A stretch of DNA of 64,000 bases from Perkinsus chesapeaki. Its lineage: Eukaryota > Perkinsozoa > Perkinsida > Perkinsidae. The notes under the pieces were generated by a model, which worked only from the letters and a program-made list of their open reading frames with translations, did not search any database and was not told the DNA's origin. A program made the position numbers and the translations under genes. Shown one piece after another: positions 10,045 to 24,905 of the stretch. Location: assembly GCA_013115145.1 (NCBI GenBank), contig JAAPAO010000036.1, positions 1 to 64,000 of the forward strand. The letters run 5' to 3'. The first letter of the stretch is position 1, and each line of letters starts with the position of its first letter.

Positions 10045-11787
10045 ATGTCATCGTATCCTACTGTCCATCGAATAGGTACCCCACCAGGGTCCCCAAAGCT
10101 GGAGGCCACTAATAGCGACTCTTGGAGCGATTATTGTCCTAGTCTGCCTGATGATGAAGGACCTCTGCCTCCCGCTGCTGCTTCGGGTGAACTTTGAGTC
10201 TGTTTAAGATTACTGTGGGCTCTCAACTGAGTGATTTTGCCCCTCGCATCGATTTGTTGGGCGTCTCGATCGATTCTGAATTGTATCCGGTGCGTTTTGG
10301 CGGGCATGTATATGTTGTGTGGTTTCTGTGGGAGTTTGGGATCCCTTTTATTTACTAGCGAATCCTGTCTTCTCCTTGTGTCTTAGCAATCCTTTGCTCC
10401 AGCGCGCCACGAAATTATGGTCCTGTGCCGTCTCAGATGCCGTGGATGCCATTCCCTCTTCGACTGACTTATCTGTGAAGTGCGGTCGGCTAATGGCCAG
10501 TGGGCGTGCCGACAGCGACTGCATGGAGTTCTGGTTGGATAGATGTGCCGAGCTCGAAGAGGAGGAGGAAGTCATGGAAGATGATGTGTTGGAGGCATTA
10601 CCTTTGGAGAAGGAGTCGGTGCGAACTTCTACTATGTCATCACCGGTACCACCATCTCTGGTTGTTGCTATTGACGACCATAAACTGCTGCCCTCTGTGA
10701 TGGCGACACCGTCATGTTCAACGGCAGCGCCGGTGTCCGAGGTCAAGGTGGCCGGGGATGACTCTCCAAGGAGCCCGCCGTTCATGACACCCCGTTCTGG
10801 GAGGACCCCTAGACAGCTGCTGGACGCCAGTAGGTTCATGTGCGACTCCAGTATGGTCCCTCAAGACCGCCGACTTGGCGATTCATTGGGCTCTGGTTCT
10901 GGTTCGGTCCTTAGCGGCGGGTTGCCTCCTACCCCTGAGCTCGGTATCTCTCTCGGAGACGAGGCCAGTGGGGCGCTGTTCTCCTGTGGGCCCAGTCCTG
11001 AATGGGCTCTAGTTGCGCATGACGGAATAATGACATTCGTCGATGCTCAATCTGGTCGGTCACTATTTTGGGCAACTCCTCCTCCATCGTTCTTGGAAGT
11101 GTATGGCAGCTGGCGGCAAGTAGTAGCCAGCGACAAGGAGCTTTGGTGGTATAATAGTACACTGGATGGCTATCTTAAGAAGGATCCATCGACACTGCAG
11201 TCGGTGTTCCAAGCAGCCCTGGATGGCAACTATTTCTTTATACAGGCATATCAGCAGGTAGTAATATTAAATGCTACTCTCACACTAGTAACCGGTTTTA
11301 GGTCGGAGGCAGCTTGGACCTGGCGGATGGAGTGTCATCTCGTACACCCTTACACTATGCCTGTGCCGGTGGATGCGCCTACACAGTGCAGCTCCTACTC
11401 AATTATGTTGCATCCCCTTGCCCCCTTGATAGCTTTGGCCAAACGCCTCTACATTTCGCGTGCCGCTACGGCTACCCTCTGGTGACGGCTGTGGTACTCG
11501 GAGCCTGCCGAGGTGAAGAGGTCCTTGTTGCCGACCATGCTGGGTGTACAGCACTTCATGAAGCGTCGAGCCTTGGCCAGAAGGACTGTGTGGCAGAGGT
11601 CGTGGCGAGGCTGCCATCACAGCTCCTCTCTCGACTGTTGGTCATCTCTGACCAGCACGGTTTCACATGTATCGATGCTGCTGCTGCTCGCGAACACACT
11701 GACGTAGTGGAGCTGTTGCTAGCGGCCTCGGCTGCTCTGAGTGGTAATACTGGGCGGAGGGGATTGGAGAGAACTGTGGTTGATTAG
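10045..11787 (+). CDS. ankyrin-repeat protein
   Basis: Two exons are secure: one ending at 11257 and the last at 11302-11787, separated by a 44-nt GT-AG intron with closing phase (AYQQ joined to VGGSL). The last exon encodes about four ankyrin repeats with the TPLHYACAGG, QTPLHFACRYG, CTALHEASSLG and FTCIDAAAAREH signatures. Upstream the protein is acidic (AELEEEEEVMEDDVLEAL) and Ser/Pro-rich, then has a folded-looking segment (LDGYLKKDPSTLQSVFQAAL). The 5' end is uncertain. An ATG at 10045 opens a protein-like exon, and a second short exon around 10211-10290 (SQLSDFAPRIDLLGVSID) reads well, but the phases between these and the main exon could not be closed. Ankyrin repeats are protein-interaction scaffolds; no enzymatic domain is seen. 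Confidence 0.65.
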
Positions 11788-12386
11788 GTAACCAGAGCCC
11801 GATGCAGACTGCAGGCTTAGACCTGAGCACAACGTGGCAGCATTATAGTGAGCATCATGAGGAGGAGGAGGAAGAGTACGAATACCACCAACATGACCAA
11901 GACCGCCAGGAGCCACTGAGTCCTGGGCCAAAAGGTTGGAATGCGGTCGTGTGTTGCTGCTGGGCGTAAGCTGCAGATGTTTAGGCATCACTGAAACTGT
12001 TGGTCCGCTAATATCTGCTGTAAAGAAGAAGCTCTTTCCTACCAAGGCACACCTCGGTTCGGATAACAAGTAGGTCCTCAGTGTAAGTCATATATAACCT
12101 GTTATCGGTTAGGTTTGTGTACGACAGGCATCGTCGTCAATGGGTGCTTCGCGAAGGCCCAGCTCGCCCACAGTATAGGTTCCCCGAAGATGCCTCGTAG
12201 TCCACTCTTCTCCACTTCACCCACCCGTTTGCCATGTACCATTCTTCATGCCTGCCGTTCTGTCCCTTCGGACCAATGTGGTGCCGCTGCCGCCGTAACC
12301 AGCCTAATGTGGTTGTTCGTTGCGTTGGAGCGATTCGCTGATTCCGGCTTTCTCTTTGACAGATTTATCACATTCAGCGCACTATT
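11788..12386. other. intergenic between ankyrin gene and MLF gene
   Basis: About 600 bp without a supported gene. It ends in a TTTCTCTTTGACAG acceptor at 12362, 24 nt before the next ATG. A minus-strand frame at 11719-12069 lacks support. Confidence 0.4.
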
Positions 12387-13238
12387 ATGTTTGACAAGAT
12401 TTCACGCCGTCACGAGGAACACAAGGCCGAGCGCGAGCTGGCCCGGGCAGAGAAGGCCGAGGATGATCTCTTCGGCTTCGGTGCCTTCGACAGGATGTTC
12501 CGTGCTCAGGAAAGGGTACTAGCCGGGCCCGGCGGCGGCGATGGCTGCTGCTGCTGCTCTGTGATGAGGTTTGCTGTTTCAGGCCATGGACCGTATGATG
12601 AGGGGAATGGAGGAGGACATGTCACTCGTGTCTCGCAATGATGGTGACAACTTCTTCGGTGGGATGTTGTCCGCTGGTCAGCCTCAAGGGCAGTACTCCA
12701 GCCAGGTAAGGGATCGTATTAGCCTCAATGGAGCGAACTTGATGATTTTATAATAGGTTTATGTGACCTCAACCACCAGAGGTGCTGACGGTAAAACAGT
12801 TACCGAGCAGTATCAGAGCTCTACGGTGGGAGATGCTGAGAGGCAACTGCGTGAGCAGCAAGAGATGTACTCGAATTCCGGCACTGGTATGGACAAGATG
12901 GCCTTGGAGAGGACCATGGGTGACCAAGGTAATAACAGCAGCAGCAGTGCCCATTCCGACCTCCGAGGAATCTTTCAGGTCGCAAGGTGATCCGCAGCCG
13001 CAACCGTACTACCGGCGAGCAGAACACCCAAGATATGTTCCGTGGAGGTCTCACTGAAGATCAAGCTACCGAGTTCGATCAGAGATGGCAGAGAGACGCG
13101 GCTCCTAACCTCCCGCAGCACGGAGCCTCCGGGATGAAGGCCCTCGGCGGCGCCCGCTACAGCAGCATTGGTGACGCACAGGACGGGCAGTCCAGAGGCA
13201 GACGCTATGAGCAGCGACAGCTCACTGGCGGGATCTAA
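12387..13238 (+). CDS. myeloid leukemia factor (MLF) family protein
   Basis: Four exons, 12387-12515, 12583-12705, 12757-12928 and 12979-13238, have introns of 67, 51 and 50 nt, all GT-AG with closing phases, and give a protein of about 228 residues. MLF-family features in order are a charged N-terminus (RHEEHKAERELARAEKAEDD), the Met/Arg-rich AMDRMMRGMEEDMSL segment, and the conserved core KMALERTMGDQGRKVIRSRN followed by RTTGEQNTQDM and an acidic FDQRW stretch. MLF proteins are small adaptors linked to 14-3-3 and chaperone complexes in animals and other eukaryotes. The C-terminal third is Gly/Arg/Gln-rich and probably disordered. It lies between the ankyrin gene and an unrecognised gene on the same strand. 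Confidence 0.88.
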
Positions 13239-13483
13239 GATACTTTCTAGGTCAGCTTTCAAACACCCATTGCTCTCTTGAAAGATACCCTTTGGGCCGT
13301 ATGGTCTATTATTAGATGTTTGTGAATAAACCCGCTGATGTCTGGTTAATATGCTAATAGATCTCTCCACCATTGAGTGACGAGAAGATCCCCCAAATAC
13401 CCTCTCAGTATAAATGATTTTTACAATACAAACTGGCTCTTGCGTTGCCTGCTCGCTCTCCACATCTTCAGGAATTCTCCATC

Positions 13484-15195
13484 ATGGCCGAGGCGTCTGT
13501 CCAGGAGGGTGTCGATTCCGGCATGCGGGATCGAATGCTAGCGGCCCTCTATGAGAACGATGCCCTTCATTATATTATCCAGCTATTTTGGGATGCCCTG
13601 GATGCCAGGGAGGGGAGTATTGGAGAAGAGGAGTACGTTAAACTTAACGTCCGTTTACAGGTCAGCTTGAGCCTTAATCTTGTTGGTAATTTCTTCTCCT
13701 CAGAAATGCCTTCTGGTGGACTTCGAGCTGGATGAGGCAGTTGAGTCTGCTCGAGGTGACTGGATGGAAGAGATGCTGCCCAATATTACAGAAGGCCACC
13801 ATAAACAACAGAGTACGAAGACTGCCATCCTCTTGTCGATCTTTACCGCTCTAGTGGAATACCCCGGTCTGGCCGCATTCCTATTCGAGCTGTGTACCCT
13901 CTGGTGCCCATCTTCACCTTCGCTGAATGTAAGCTCTCCACAGTACGGCTCATCATGGTCCCTCAGGACTACCTTTTCTTCCTTACATCCGTCTACTTGT
14001 GTGTCACCGAGGCCCGAGGGCGTATTGGAGCCTCGCTGGCGACCTCATTGGACGACGTTAACGTGCTGCCGCCTACTTTCTTCACCCTACTTGCCACGGA
14101 TACCTCCGGAGGAGCTCGGCAGGCAGCCCTTGACGGTGACTTGGAGCGATGGCTCTGCTATCTCGAAGACCACCGGGCTCTTCAGGAGGCAGTGTTGATG
14201 ACGCAGAGGAAGGCTTTCGCTGTCACCAACGACGCTCGTGCTGTGTGGATTTTCGGTACCGCTGATCAGCACAAGTCCTCTGATGCTATCGTTATGGGGT
14301 ACACAGCTCGGGGTAGGGAAGCCGGGCCCGGCAGTGGCAGCGGTCTCCTCCGAGGGCAGATGAGGGGGGCTCCTGCTCTCCTCTACGGCAGTAGCATGGT
14401 GGATATCATGCCCCCTAAACGGCATTGCTCCATCATCAACATCCCATTAGACCACAGTCTTGGAGTAGCCTTTGAGAAAGTGACGCCTGCTGGTCAAGTC
14501 CCTCCTAGTAAGCTTACCGCTCTCGGTGCTCCTCGTAAGGAGAGATCCTCGACCAAGAGGGCCCCGTCGGTGAAAGTGCTAGGCAATGACGCGTTTAATC
14601 TAACAGGGATCCACGCAGCCTCGGCTGCTTATACTAGTATCTACTGCCCTCGAGGGGGTTGCCATGTTCATGGTCCTTATGATGTCCTTGAAGGATACTA
14701 TGGCAAGTTGGCCGCAGCCAACAAGCGAGGACTTGATGATCCGGAGGCCCTCCTCAGGAGGTAGCGACGACGGTGGTCTCGCTGTCAGCATGCTTTTTGG
14801 TATCAGGTTCGCCGAAGGTCGTCGAGCCCGCTCTCGCCGCCGAGGTTTCGGACTCTCCCGATTGAAGCTGCCACGTGCTGTTATTGACGAAATTAAATGT
14901 AGAGGAGGTAAGCCTTAGTTGTTGAAGTCCCTGTTTGACGTGGCTGTACTCAGGTCCTCCGGGGCCCATGGACCATCCCACCGACCCAATGTGGTCAACT
15001 ATGAATGCGCGGCTCCGAAGGTTGCTCAGAGTTGGCCGACGGAGACTTCGTAGGCAGAAGAGGAGGATGAATAGAGCCAAGAGGGGCGAGGATGGTAGGA
15101 AGGTGGTGCTGGAAGAATCATATAGTGTAATGCTTCAGGATTGGATGATAATAAGGCCCGGGGGCGACTTTCGGCAAAAGACAGGTCTCTATTGA
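13484..15195 (+). CDS. conserved-looking protein with basic C-terminus, unrecognised
   Basis: Five exons give one continuous protein of about 500 residues: 13484-13660, 13704-13893, 13944-14760, 14807-14907 and 14954-15195. All four introns are 43-50 nt, GT-AG, and the phases close. The N-terminal 110 residues look helical and acidic (HYIIQLFWDALDAREG, FELDEAVESARGDWMEEM) and could be a degenerate EF-hand-like fold. The middle is mixed, with a Gly/Ser-rich linker. The C-terminus is strongly basic (RRARSRRRGFGLSRLKLPR, then RLRRLLRVGRRRLRRQKRRM), suggesting nucleic-acid binding or nuclear targeting. I do not recognise the family. A polypyrimidine-CAG site ends 12 nt before the ATG. Confidence 0.7.
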
Positions 15196-15410
15196 GTAGT
15201 ACTGTGTGCCGGTCAGTTGACCGGTAAATGACGATCAAGGGGGCTTCTTGCCATGATCACTTCACCATGATCACACCATAGTCGTACCATACACACCTAT
15301 TGTTGTTGATTTGGGACCTTTGGGAAAGTCTTAAAGCTGTCAGTCGAACAGTTTAACCATCTTTGCTTAATACCCTTCTGACTCTTCTCAGTTTTTCTTT
15401 TTTACCTACT

Positions 15411-18400
15411 ATGCCCCACAGGAGGAGAAATAACAAGTCTTCGTCAACCGCCGCCGTTGGTGTGGCCCCGGAGCCCTCGGCCAGCGGGTCCATCCTAGCA
15501 AAGGAGCCCCCAGCGGCCGTTGCCATGTCGCCAGCGGCGACAACCGCCGGTGCCGACTCTCCGATAGAGCCCAAGTCTCCGATCGACACAATCGACTCGC
15601 CTGTCCCTGTGGTGTCCAGCAGTGCTGCTCGTCGTCGCAGGAGGCGTCGTCGTGCTCGTCAAGAGGTGTGGCTGCAATAGTGTTGCTGTCGATGTGGATA
15701 TGGGTATACTTAGGCCGCGGAGGAAGAGGAGGAGGAGCCAAAGCCAGTGGAGTTGACTAAGAGCCAGTTGAAGAGAAAGAAGAGACTGCAAAGGAAGGCC
15801 GAGGCAGATCAGGATGAACCAAAGCCGATCAAGGCGGTAGGAGCATCATCGCCTGTCTCGCCTCCTGAGGTTCATCACCGTACTGTTCAGGACCCTTCGC
15901 TCTTCCAACCTGTCCCTGACTTCTCCTCGAAGGCTATGATGGACGCTCTGTTCACTGCTACCAGCAGGCAGAGACTTGCCCAGATTGAGTGGGCCGAGTT
16001 CCAGTCCTTGGCTAACTCCCTCGACCAGCAGCTCGAGGACATCCGTGCGGAGCTACCTCCGAGGCCGCGGGACAAGCGTCAAACGACACAGCGGTTGCAG
16101 CAGCAGATCTACGAGCTGACGCAGTTGTCGCCGTCGGAAGAAGTCAACGGCATGCTGGAATCGGCGCAGTCGGAGCTGGTCCCGACCGCCGCCCATGAGA
16201 TGTTCAGAAACCTCCAGCATCGTGTGGCTCTTGTGAAGAAGGAGTTTGGGGAGCGACAAAAGGAAGAGAGTGATAAGAAGAAGCAACAAAGGGAAGTTGC
16301 CATTGAGAGCAGGAGGGCAGCCAGACTGGGAAAGATGCTCCGGAGGGAAGTGAAGGATCTTTTCGAGGCCGAGCTGCCGATGATCTCTACCGGCTTTGAG
16401 GATGGAGTTCAGGTAGGTGCCTCTGGAGGGGCCTCTGGATCCCTGTGATGGGTTCCTGTTCAGGCTCGTCTCATTGGTCTTCTCTTTCCTCCTGAGGATC
16501 AGCCGACTGTCCTTCCCCGTGTTGAGAAGTCTACCGAGGCCCTCTTGGAGCCACTTCACGGTGAAACCGGCCTCGTCCGTGGTGTCCGCATCGCGGCTGC
16601 CTCTGAGGACGCCCTGGCCTCTGCGGTGCAGCATCTGAAGGCCGTTGATGTTAACAAGGTGGCCCGTGTGCCGATCCCCACCGACGTTCCTGGTGCTCGA
16701 AGACGTGCTGGCGACGCTGTCCGCAAGCTCGAGTCAGCCGACCAGTCGCTCTATATCACCTTCGGCAACAACGAGATAGTCGTGAACGGTCCTTCTAAGG
16801 GGTCTGTGGTCGATGAGGCAGCCGAGCAGATCAAGGACGCTATGAAGTCGGTTGACCGTACCTCCCAGAACTCGGTTACCAAGGATGTTAGCTTGGACTC
16901 TGAGACGCTTCGCTGTGTGATGGGCGATAGTGCAATGGGTCTAAGGAAGATCCAGGCCCAAACGGGTTGCTTCCTACACGCCAGGTTTAATAACCAGAAG
17001 GCCACTGTAACAATTAGGGGTCCGTCCGATGCCAAGGTGGCCGAAGCCGCAAAAGCTCTGAGCACTGCGGCCAAGGAGGTGACCAGGATTGAAGTAGCGG
17101 TTCCTTCCGAGGAGCAACAGCAGAAGCTGTTCTCTAGTAACGGTCTCCTTGCCCCTCGCTTCGCGACCATCAAGCGCGAGAACCGAGGAGGTTGCCGTTT
17201 CGTGAAGGACTCGAGTAACAGGAAGGTGACAGTTCTCTCCCAAGATCACGAGGAGGCAGAGAAGGCTGCTAAAGAGGTCCGAGAGCTCGTCGAGGAAGCC
17301 TCGATGAACTTCGAGACGGTCGCGGTGCCGAGTAACCAGGTAAATGTCTGGATGCGTTCTGCCAATGTGGAGCTCTTGCGCATCAAGAACGAGTTGGGCA
17401 GGGTTCTGTTCAAGCGCGGCGGAGGAGTGAACAATGAAAATTCGGGCCCGAGGCTGGAGCTCATCGGCACCCCTGAGGCCATCGCTCGGGCTAAGAAGGA
17501 TATCCCGGTTCTGGCCGCCAATGCGGAGGTCACCGAGACCTTTGCCATCCTCGGTGCTTGCAGCGGCAACGCTAAACTTGCCGATGCTGTAACGAGCTCT
17601 CTTATGAGAGACCGCGCTGCCAAGTTGAACCAGATAGGCAAGGAGACGGGCACTAACCTAACTATGCTAGGCGGCAGCGGCAAAGGCGGTGGAAGGTCCC
17701 CACCGAACACTCAAAGTGGCAATCGTCGAGAGATCCGCATAACCGGCTCGAAGGCTGATGTTGTTCAAGCCAAACGAGTAAGTCAGTCGTCTCGGATAGC
17801 GTTTATAATATTCAATACTCTTTCGTAGATGCTTGGCCAGTTGGTCAACGACTTGCGGGAAGCAACGAGCTCGACGGCAACATCTGAATTTGAGATACCC
17901 GAAGATACCGTGAGGTTGGTCATCGGCGCCAAGGGCAGAACGGTAACGATCTTTGATATGGGGATATAGATGTAAACGGATGTTCTTCTTTCGCAGATAC
18001 AGCGTATCAAGGCTGTCTCGGGCGTCATCTCCATAGACTTCGAAAAGGCTGACGATGGGAAATCCAAGTGTCGGATAAACGGCAAGCCCGAGGCTGTCGC
18101 TCGGGCTGAGGAGATGGTGAAGGCCATCTCAGCAGGGGAGCAAGTCGACTTTACCAAGAAGGTGGAAGAGACTCAAAAAGCTACTGCACCTGTGAGGCTG
18201 CTATTGCTGGAACCGTTTACACTCGCTGTTTTGGTAGGCCTTTGAATCAGCGCGGTCTGGTCCGAGGCTCCTCAAAGCGCATCCCGGCGCCAAGCCCACT
18301 GGTGCGACCAAAAAGGCGGGGAAACGTAAGCGAATCGATTATGGTTAGCTGAATCGATAGATTCTGTGTAGGTAACCAGTCCAAGGCGTCCAAGTCGGAA

Positions 18401-18481
18401 GAGACAGATGATGAGAAGTTCCCTGCCCTCTCCGCCGTAACGGATGATAAGACAACGCCAAATACCGAAGTTGGGGCGTAG
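15411..18481 (+). CDS. KH-domain RNA-binding protein (vigilin-like)
   Basis: Seven exons fit with all phases closing: 15411-15665, 15714-16412, 16464-17777, 17829-17942, 17997-18191, 18238-18325 and 18372-18481, with introns of 46-54 nt. The product is about 920 residues. The clearest KH domain is near the C-terminus: FEIPEDTVRLVIGAKGRT, with the GxxG loop GAKG, continuing after an intron into IQRIKAVSGV and RINGKPEAVARAEEMV. A second KH-like unit lies near residue 470 (VMGDSAMGLRKIQAQTG, then VTIRGPSDAKV). Several more diverged alpha/beta repeats fill the middle, as in vigilin/Scp160-type proteins. The N-terminus is Ala/Pro/Ser-rich with an R8 run and a Lys/Glu-rich coiled segment. A TTCTCAG lies 19 nt before the ATG. 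It probably binds mRNA. Confidence 0.82.
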
Positions 18482-19454
18482 ATAGGATCGCTGATATTAT
18501 ACACTAGATTATTTAGGCCTTCTGATGGAGGCAACTGTTGGTAGAACTCTTATTTTCGTGTTCTAACTAATATGAACGGTGTTGAGTTAGTTACTACTTG
18601 AACGCGACAAACCACAAAGCAGAAACTAACATCATGATCATCATCCTGCCTTCTTTACAGGAGTACACTTACCATTAACTTCGGTGGTTTTTAATAATAA
18701 AGTGATGGCTTGATTGAAATGCTTCATCAAGCAATTGTCAAGAGTGTTCGCTCGAGCTTGGCTCTGAAATGCCACGTTATATAAACACAAGTAGTATTTC
18801 TCACTATAGAGGTGGAAGCTGCTTGATACTCCTCTTTACATCGCCGATATTTCTGAGTTGCCATACCAAAGCACAGGATCATGCTCCGTCGATAGTTGTC
18901 GTCATCTCGATGCTCGTAGTAGTCATCTACCTGATGTGGATGATTAGGGCGTCGCAGGGGAGGTCTAACCTCGTTGTGGCATTGCCGTGATAAAATGGTC
19001 TGAACTTCCCATTGGAAACACGAATTTGGTCCACTGTGTTCGCTCTGGTACTTCGCAGCATCACGGCCAATCGACCAGAAGTCGCTCATGGGCTCAAGTC
19101 AGGCGCTATCGAGACACTAAAAGACACTCCATATCCTTCAGAGGTTTATTTATCAAAGCAATGCGTGAATGATCTGGAAACTCAGCGACTCGACATACCA
19201 AAGAAGGCATCCACGTAAGCTACAACTAGCAAATCAAGTTTGAAAAAATCAGCTCAAGTCGAACAGGCCCAACAGATATCGCATGTCTGTCGGCTTGTCA
19301 CCTCAAAATGAACTTTGCGATGTGATACCTCATCACACACCTGAGAGATATATGACGTTAATTGCGATAGCTGATTATTACGCGATGGCGAGAGCGAGCA
19401 CTCCGACGATTCTCATCTTGGTGGTGTTGTGATATAGCCAAGCCCAGTACTGGT
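18482..19454. other. convergent intergenic region; a weak small membrane-protein frame
   Basis: This lies between the plus-strand KH gene and the minus-strand ALDH gene. A plus-strand frame from an ATG at 18769 encodes a single hydrophobic helix (SIVVVISMLVVVIYLMWMI), and a second frame around 19030-19218 looks moderately protein-like, but no splice joins them convincingly. A small gene is possible but not supported. Confidence 0.25.
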
Positions 19455-21564
<2,110 letters not shown>

Positions 21565-22787
21565 TCAGACGTTGGAACCAACGTGAGGAGTTTGTCCGGA
21601 ACTGAGGACAATGCTCTCTGAAGTTGAGCGGTTGGGCTAATTGCTTAATCGGCTCGAGCCATTGAGTCAGTCTGCTAAGCCACTGTAATGCGCGCGCCCC
21701 ATTGTCCCCAATGGTCTCTGTATCGCCCGTGACGTGGGTCGACAGCCACGGTTATTGTTCATTGCACTAAGGTTTGTGCTGCAGTTTTAGCTACGTGCGC
21801 ACCGGCGTCTCAGCACACATTGCAGCAGTTCCGTATCGGCCGGACGATGCATGCGAACTGTTCGGCGTGAAATACAAGGATATCGAGATGGAGGCTTTAT
21901 CGCAAATGGCGCCCAGCTTGAGGGTGATAGAAGACGGTTGGGAAGGTTGACTTGAAGTTGGGAGCAGCTGGGCGGCCCGGTGGAATGGAAGAATAACGGT
22001 GGTTTCACGGTGGCGGCCATCAAGTTACGTTAGCGATCCGTCAGGGAAGACACTGGAGAGCGTCAGATGCACCAGGGACACGACGAGGGTGATGAGGGAC
22101 AGCAACGGTGGCGAGCTGGAGCGTCAATTTACATTTTACAAGGCAAAGGGACGAGGCGTGATCTTGAGGAGCTCCTTCTGACCCTCTTTGGATGCGTCAA
22201 TCAGTGAACACTTGCACAACAGTAACGAATCATGGCTGGCAGGGATTTCTCGATGGCAGACACCTCTTGCTTAAATGGGAGGAGGCAGCAGCAGCAGGAT
22301 AAAGCATCCGAGCAATAGATGATATGACGAAGATTTCCAGGATCACGCGGCGTTACTTAACAAAGTTAGTCAACGGTTATCCTACGAGGGCCCGTCAATA
22401 ACATAAAGGCCAGAACGCTGCCTATTAGAGTACGCATTCCGGTTCAAAGCGACAAGGATGACGAATTAAAAACCCAAACCAAGCCATGGAAGTGCTCGAG
22501 TGAAAGTGTCATTTTTATTAAATCAGTTGTGTGGTATCAAGAAATGACACGGGATAAACCGTCAACAACTCAACAGCAACGCCTACTGCAAGAGAAGCCA
22601 GCCAATCTGCCTTCTGAATATGAACCTGACGACCGAGATGAAGCTCTCTAGGCGCTCATGGCTGCCGAAGCACTTACGCCAGAATAATAGCCACCACTGC
22701 GGTCATCTTCCCTGGTGTCATCAACTTAGTCAACTTACCCCATATGAGAGACAACTGAGATACATGAATAAAGCAAGTCGTGTGTCA
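21565..22787. other. intergenic between the two ALDH copies
   Basis: About 1.2 kb hold the upstream region of copy A and the 3' flank of copy B. Frames at 21787-22023 (minus) and 22620-23063 (plus, antisense to copy B) have no family support. Nothing was recognised. Confidence 0.4.
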
Positions 22788-24905
22788 TTAACGAGCGACC
22801 TTGGCGTTGAGAACCATCCCGAGGAACTTGGCATCTGCACCGGTATAAGGAGGGTAACGCTGGGGAACATCCAGCACTGTAGGGCGAGACAGGACCTGAA
22901 CGAGCGGATTGCCGGAAGGACAACTAACTTGTATGTTGCATCCTACAGCCTTCTTGTGAGAGAAACACTCGAAGGAGTACTTGCCGTGGTAAGAGCCGAA
23001 CCCAGAGGCACCCGTGCCGCCGAAGGGGAGATCCTCCACACTCAGCTGCACCATGGTATCTGAAACGGCCACCGTTCGTGAGCTCGAGAAAGAACGGCGA
23101 AGGTTACCATTGATGGCCTGACTGCCAGAATGAATACTGTGCTTGAACGCCTCCTTCAAAGTGGCGTCAGATGAGAAGAGATAGGATGCAAGCGGGGCTG
23201 GCCGGGACCTGTCACATAATGGTATCTGGAGTCCGAAGGTGGGAGGGCATACCGAACGAAGTCGACGCATTCGGAGAAATCGCTGTAATAGCACACAGGG
23301 ATGATTGGACCGAAGATCTCCATCTGAAATGATAGACGTTAAATGTACTGTGATACCTCATGACGACTGACCTGCATCACTTTGGCCTTGGCGAAGCGCT
23401 TGTCTTTACGGAAGTTGATGACAGTGGGCGGCACGTAACTGACAAGCGCATCGTTCAGCAATCAAAAGGCTTTCGGCAGCGCTCACCATGTCTCGCGGTC
23501 CATAGTCTTCGGGCCGCCCAACACTATCAGGTCCTCTGAGCCCTCGAACAAGCTCGTCACCCTGTCGAAATTGCGCTGGTTAATCACACCTAGAAACTCC
23601 ACAGTGGAATCCTAGACCGGTCCCCACAGGATATCTCTACGCGCAAACCAGGAAGACTCCTTCGGATTCTCGCCGTAGAACTCTTTGATTGTGGATATCA
23701 CAAAGTCCACGAACTTCTCCCCGACATCCTCCTGCACCTGAAATGCAGCAGGTTCACTGGCGGCCATCACCGAGGCACAGGCGTTACCATAACATAGTCT
23801 GGGCGCACACAGGTCTGTCCAGCACTGGCCAGCGCGCCCCAAACAAGGCCTAAATAGAGATGGGAATGCAGCAGCTACGAAATACAAGATTCCCTACGTT
23901 TTGCGGAAACTGCCAAATCGGCCGTCCTGTCGATGATGCATGGGCTCTTGCCACCAAGCTCGAGGGTGCATGGTGTCAGGAACTTGGCTGCCTTCTCGTA
24001 AATTATACGACCGACGTTCGCACCTGAAATAGGAGTTCAATGGACGGAGAAAGGTGACAGTGGTTGATGGTACTTCCCGTGAAGAATATCTTTTGCCATT
24101 GATGTTGTAATATAGCATCACTTAGTTCTGGTCCACCATTAACAACTTTAATACATTCTTGATCCATATAACGTGGTATTAGCTGCATCATGGCTTGGGT
24201 ACTTTTAACTGCATAATCACCAGGTTTAAGTAATACCTAAATTAATATTAATAAATATCCATAATAAATCAACTTACACAATTCCCAGCAGCTATTGCGC
24301 CAATAACAGGTTGAAGACTTAATAGGAAATTATAATTCCATGCACCATAGATAACAACGCATCCTAAAGGCTCACTGACCAGCTCCGCCGTGCCTGAACG
24401 CATGATCTTTTATTTCCAAAAGCCCGAGTAAAGCTAACCAGGTAATGTGAGCAAGTTGGCTGACACTCGCTCTGGTGCCATCCAAGCCTTAAGATTAGAT
24501 TTGGAGAGTTCGATATCACTCAGGGCCAGCGATACTTGCATCACTTTGCTCTCCAGAGGAGAACTGAAGTAGGGAAATAAACTTGGCAAGGCTCGTTGTC
24601 GCTTCCTCCTCTTCCTACACATGCATATCCTCATACATGGCCTGCTCGAAGAGAGCCTCGTTCTCCGTCATCATCCTTTCTAATGCATCCAACTGCTCTA
24701 GGCGCCATTTTAGCGACTTGGTGCGATCTGGTTAAGGAAAGCTGCGAAGCACATGAAAGCCGTTAACTGCTTCTTAACCTGTTCTGAAGGCCGCCTGCAA
24801 CGAGCTGTATATGGCAGGTATCTCCTCCGGCTTAGTGTCCGGTATGAACTCCTCAGAGGTGGGTAGTAGTGGAGTGGTGTCTACTGTGATACTTGATGAT
24901 GACAT
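22788..24905 (-). CDS. aldehyde dehydrogenase, class 3 / fatty-aldehyde type (copy B)
   Basis: Paralogue of copy A with the same exon layout. The ATG at 24905 opens [20 protein letters not shown]. Landmarks are [70 protein letters not shown] (catalytic Cys), [18 protein letters not shown], and [18 protein letters not shown] then SHKKA. A 52-nt intron precedes the last exon with RYPPYT; it ends KVAR. All catalytic residues seen in copy A are here. Outside the 369-bp shared block the two copies differ at most positions, including all other introns, so the duplication is old while the block is recent. Tandem arrangement on the same strand would allow conversion between them. Confidence 0.9.
24005..24373. 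repeat. near-identical 369-bp block shared with 20686-21054 (copy B side)
   Basis: Partner of the block in copy A. The two differences seen are in the segments CATGGCTT(A/G)AGTACT-like and GCTATTGC(A/G)CCAATAAC, the A variants being in copy A. Boundaries fall at identical positions in both genes, inside exons. Confidence 0.95.

Noticed and set aside
10348-10839. 163-residue minus-strand frame
   Set aside because: Shadow of the ankyrin-gene exon, with no family features.
16053-16634. 193-residue minus-strand frame
   Set aside because: It lies opposite the KH-protein coding exon, whose reading frame, introns and domains are well supported.
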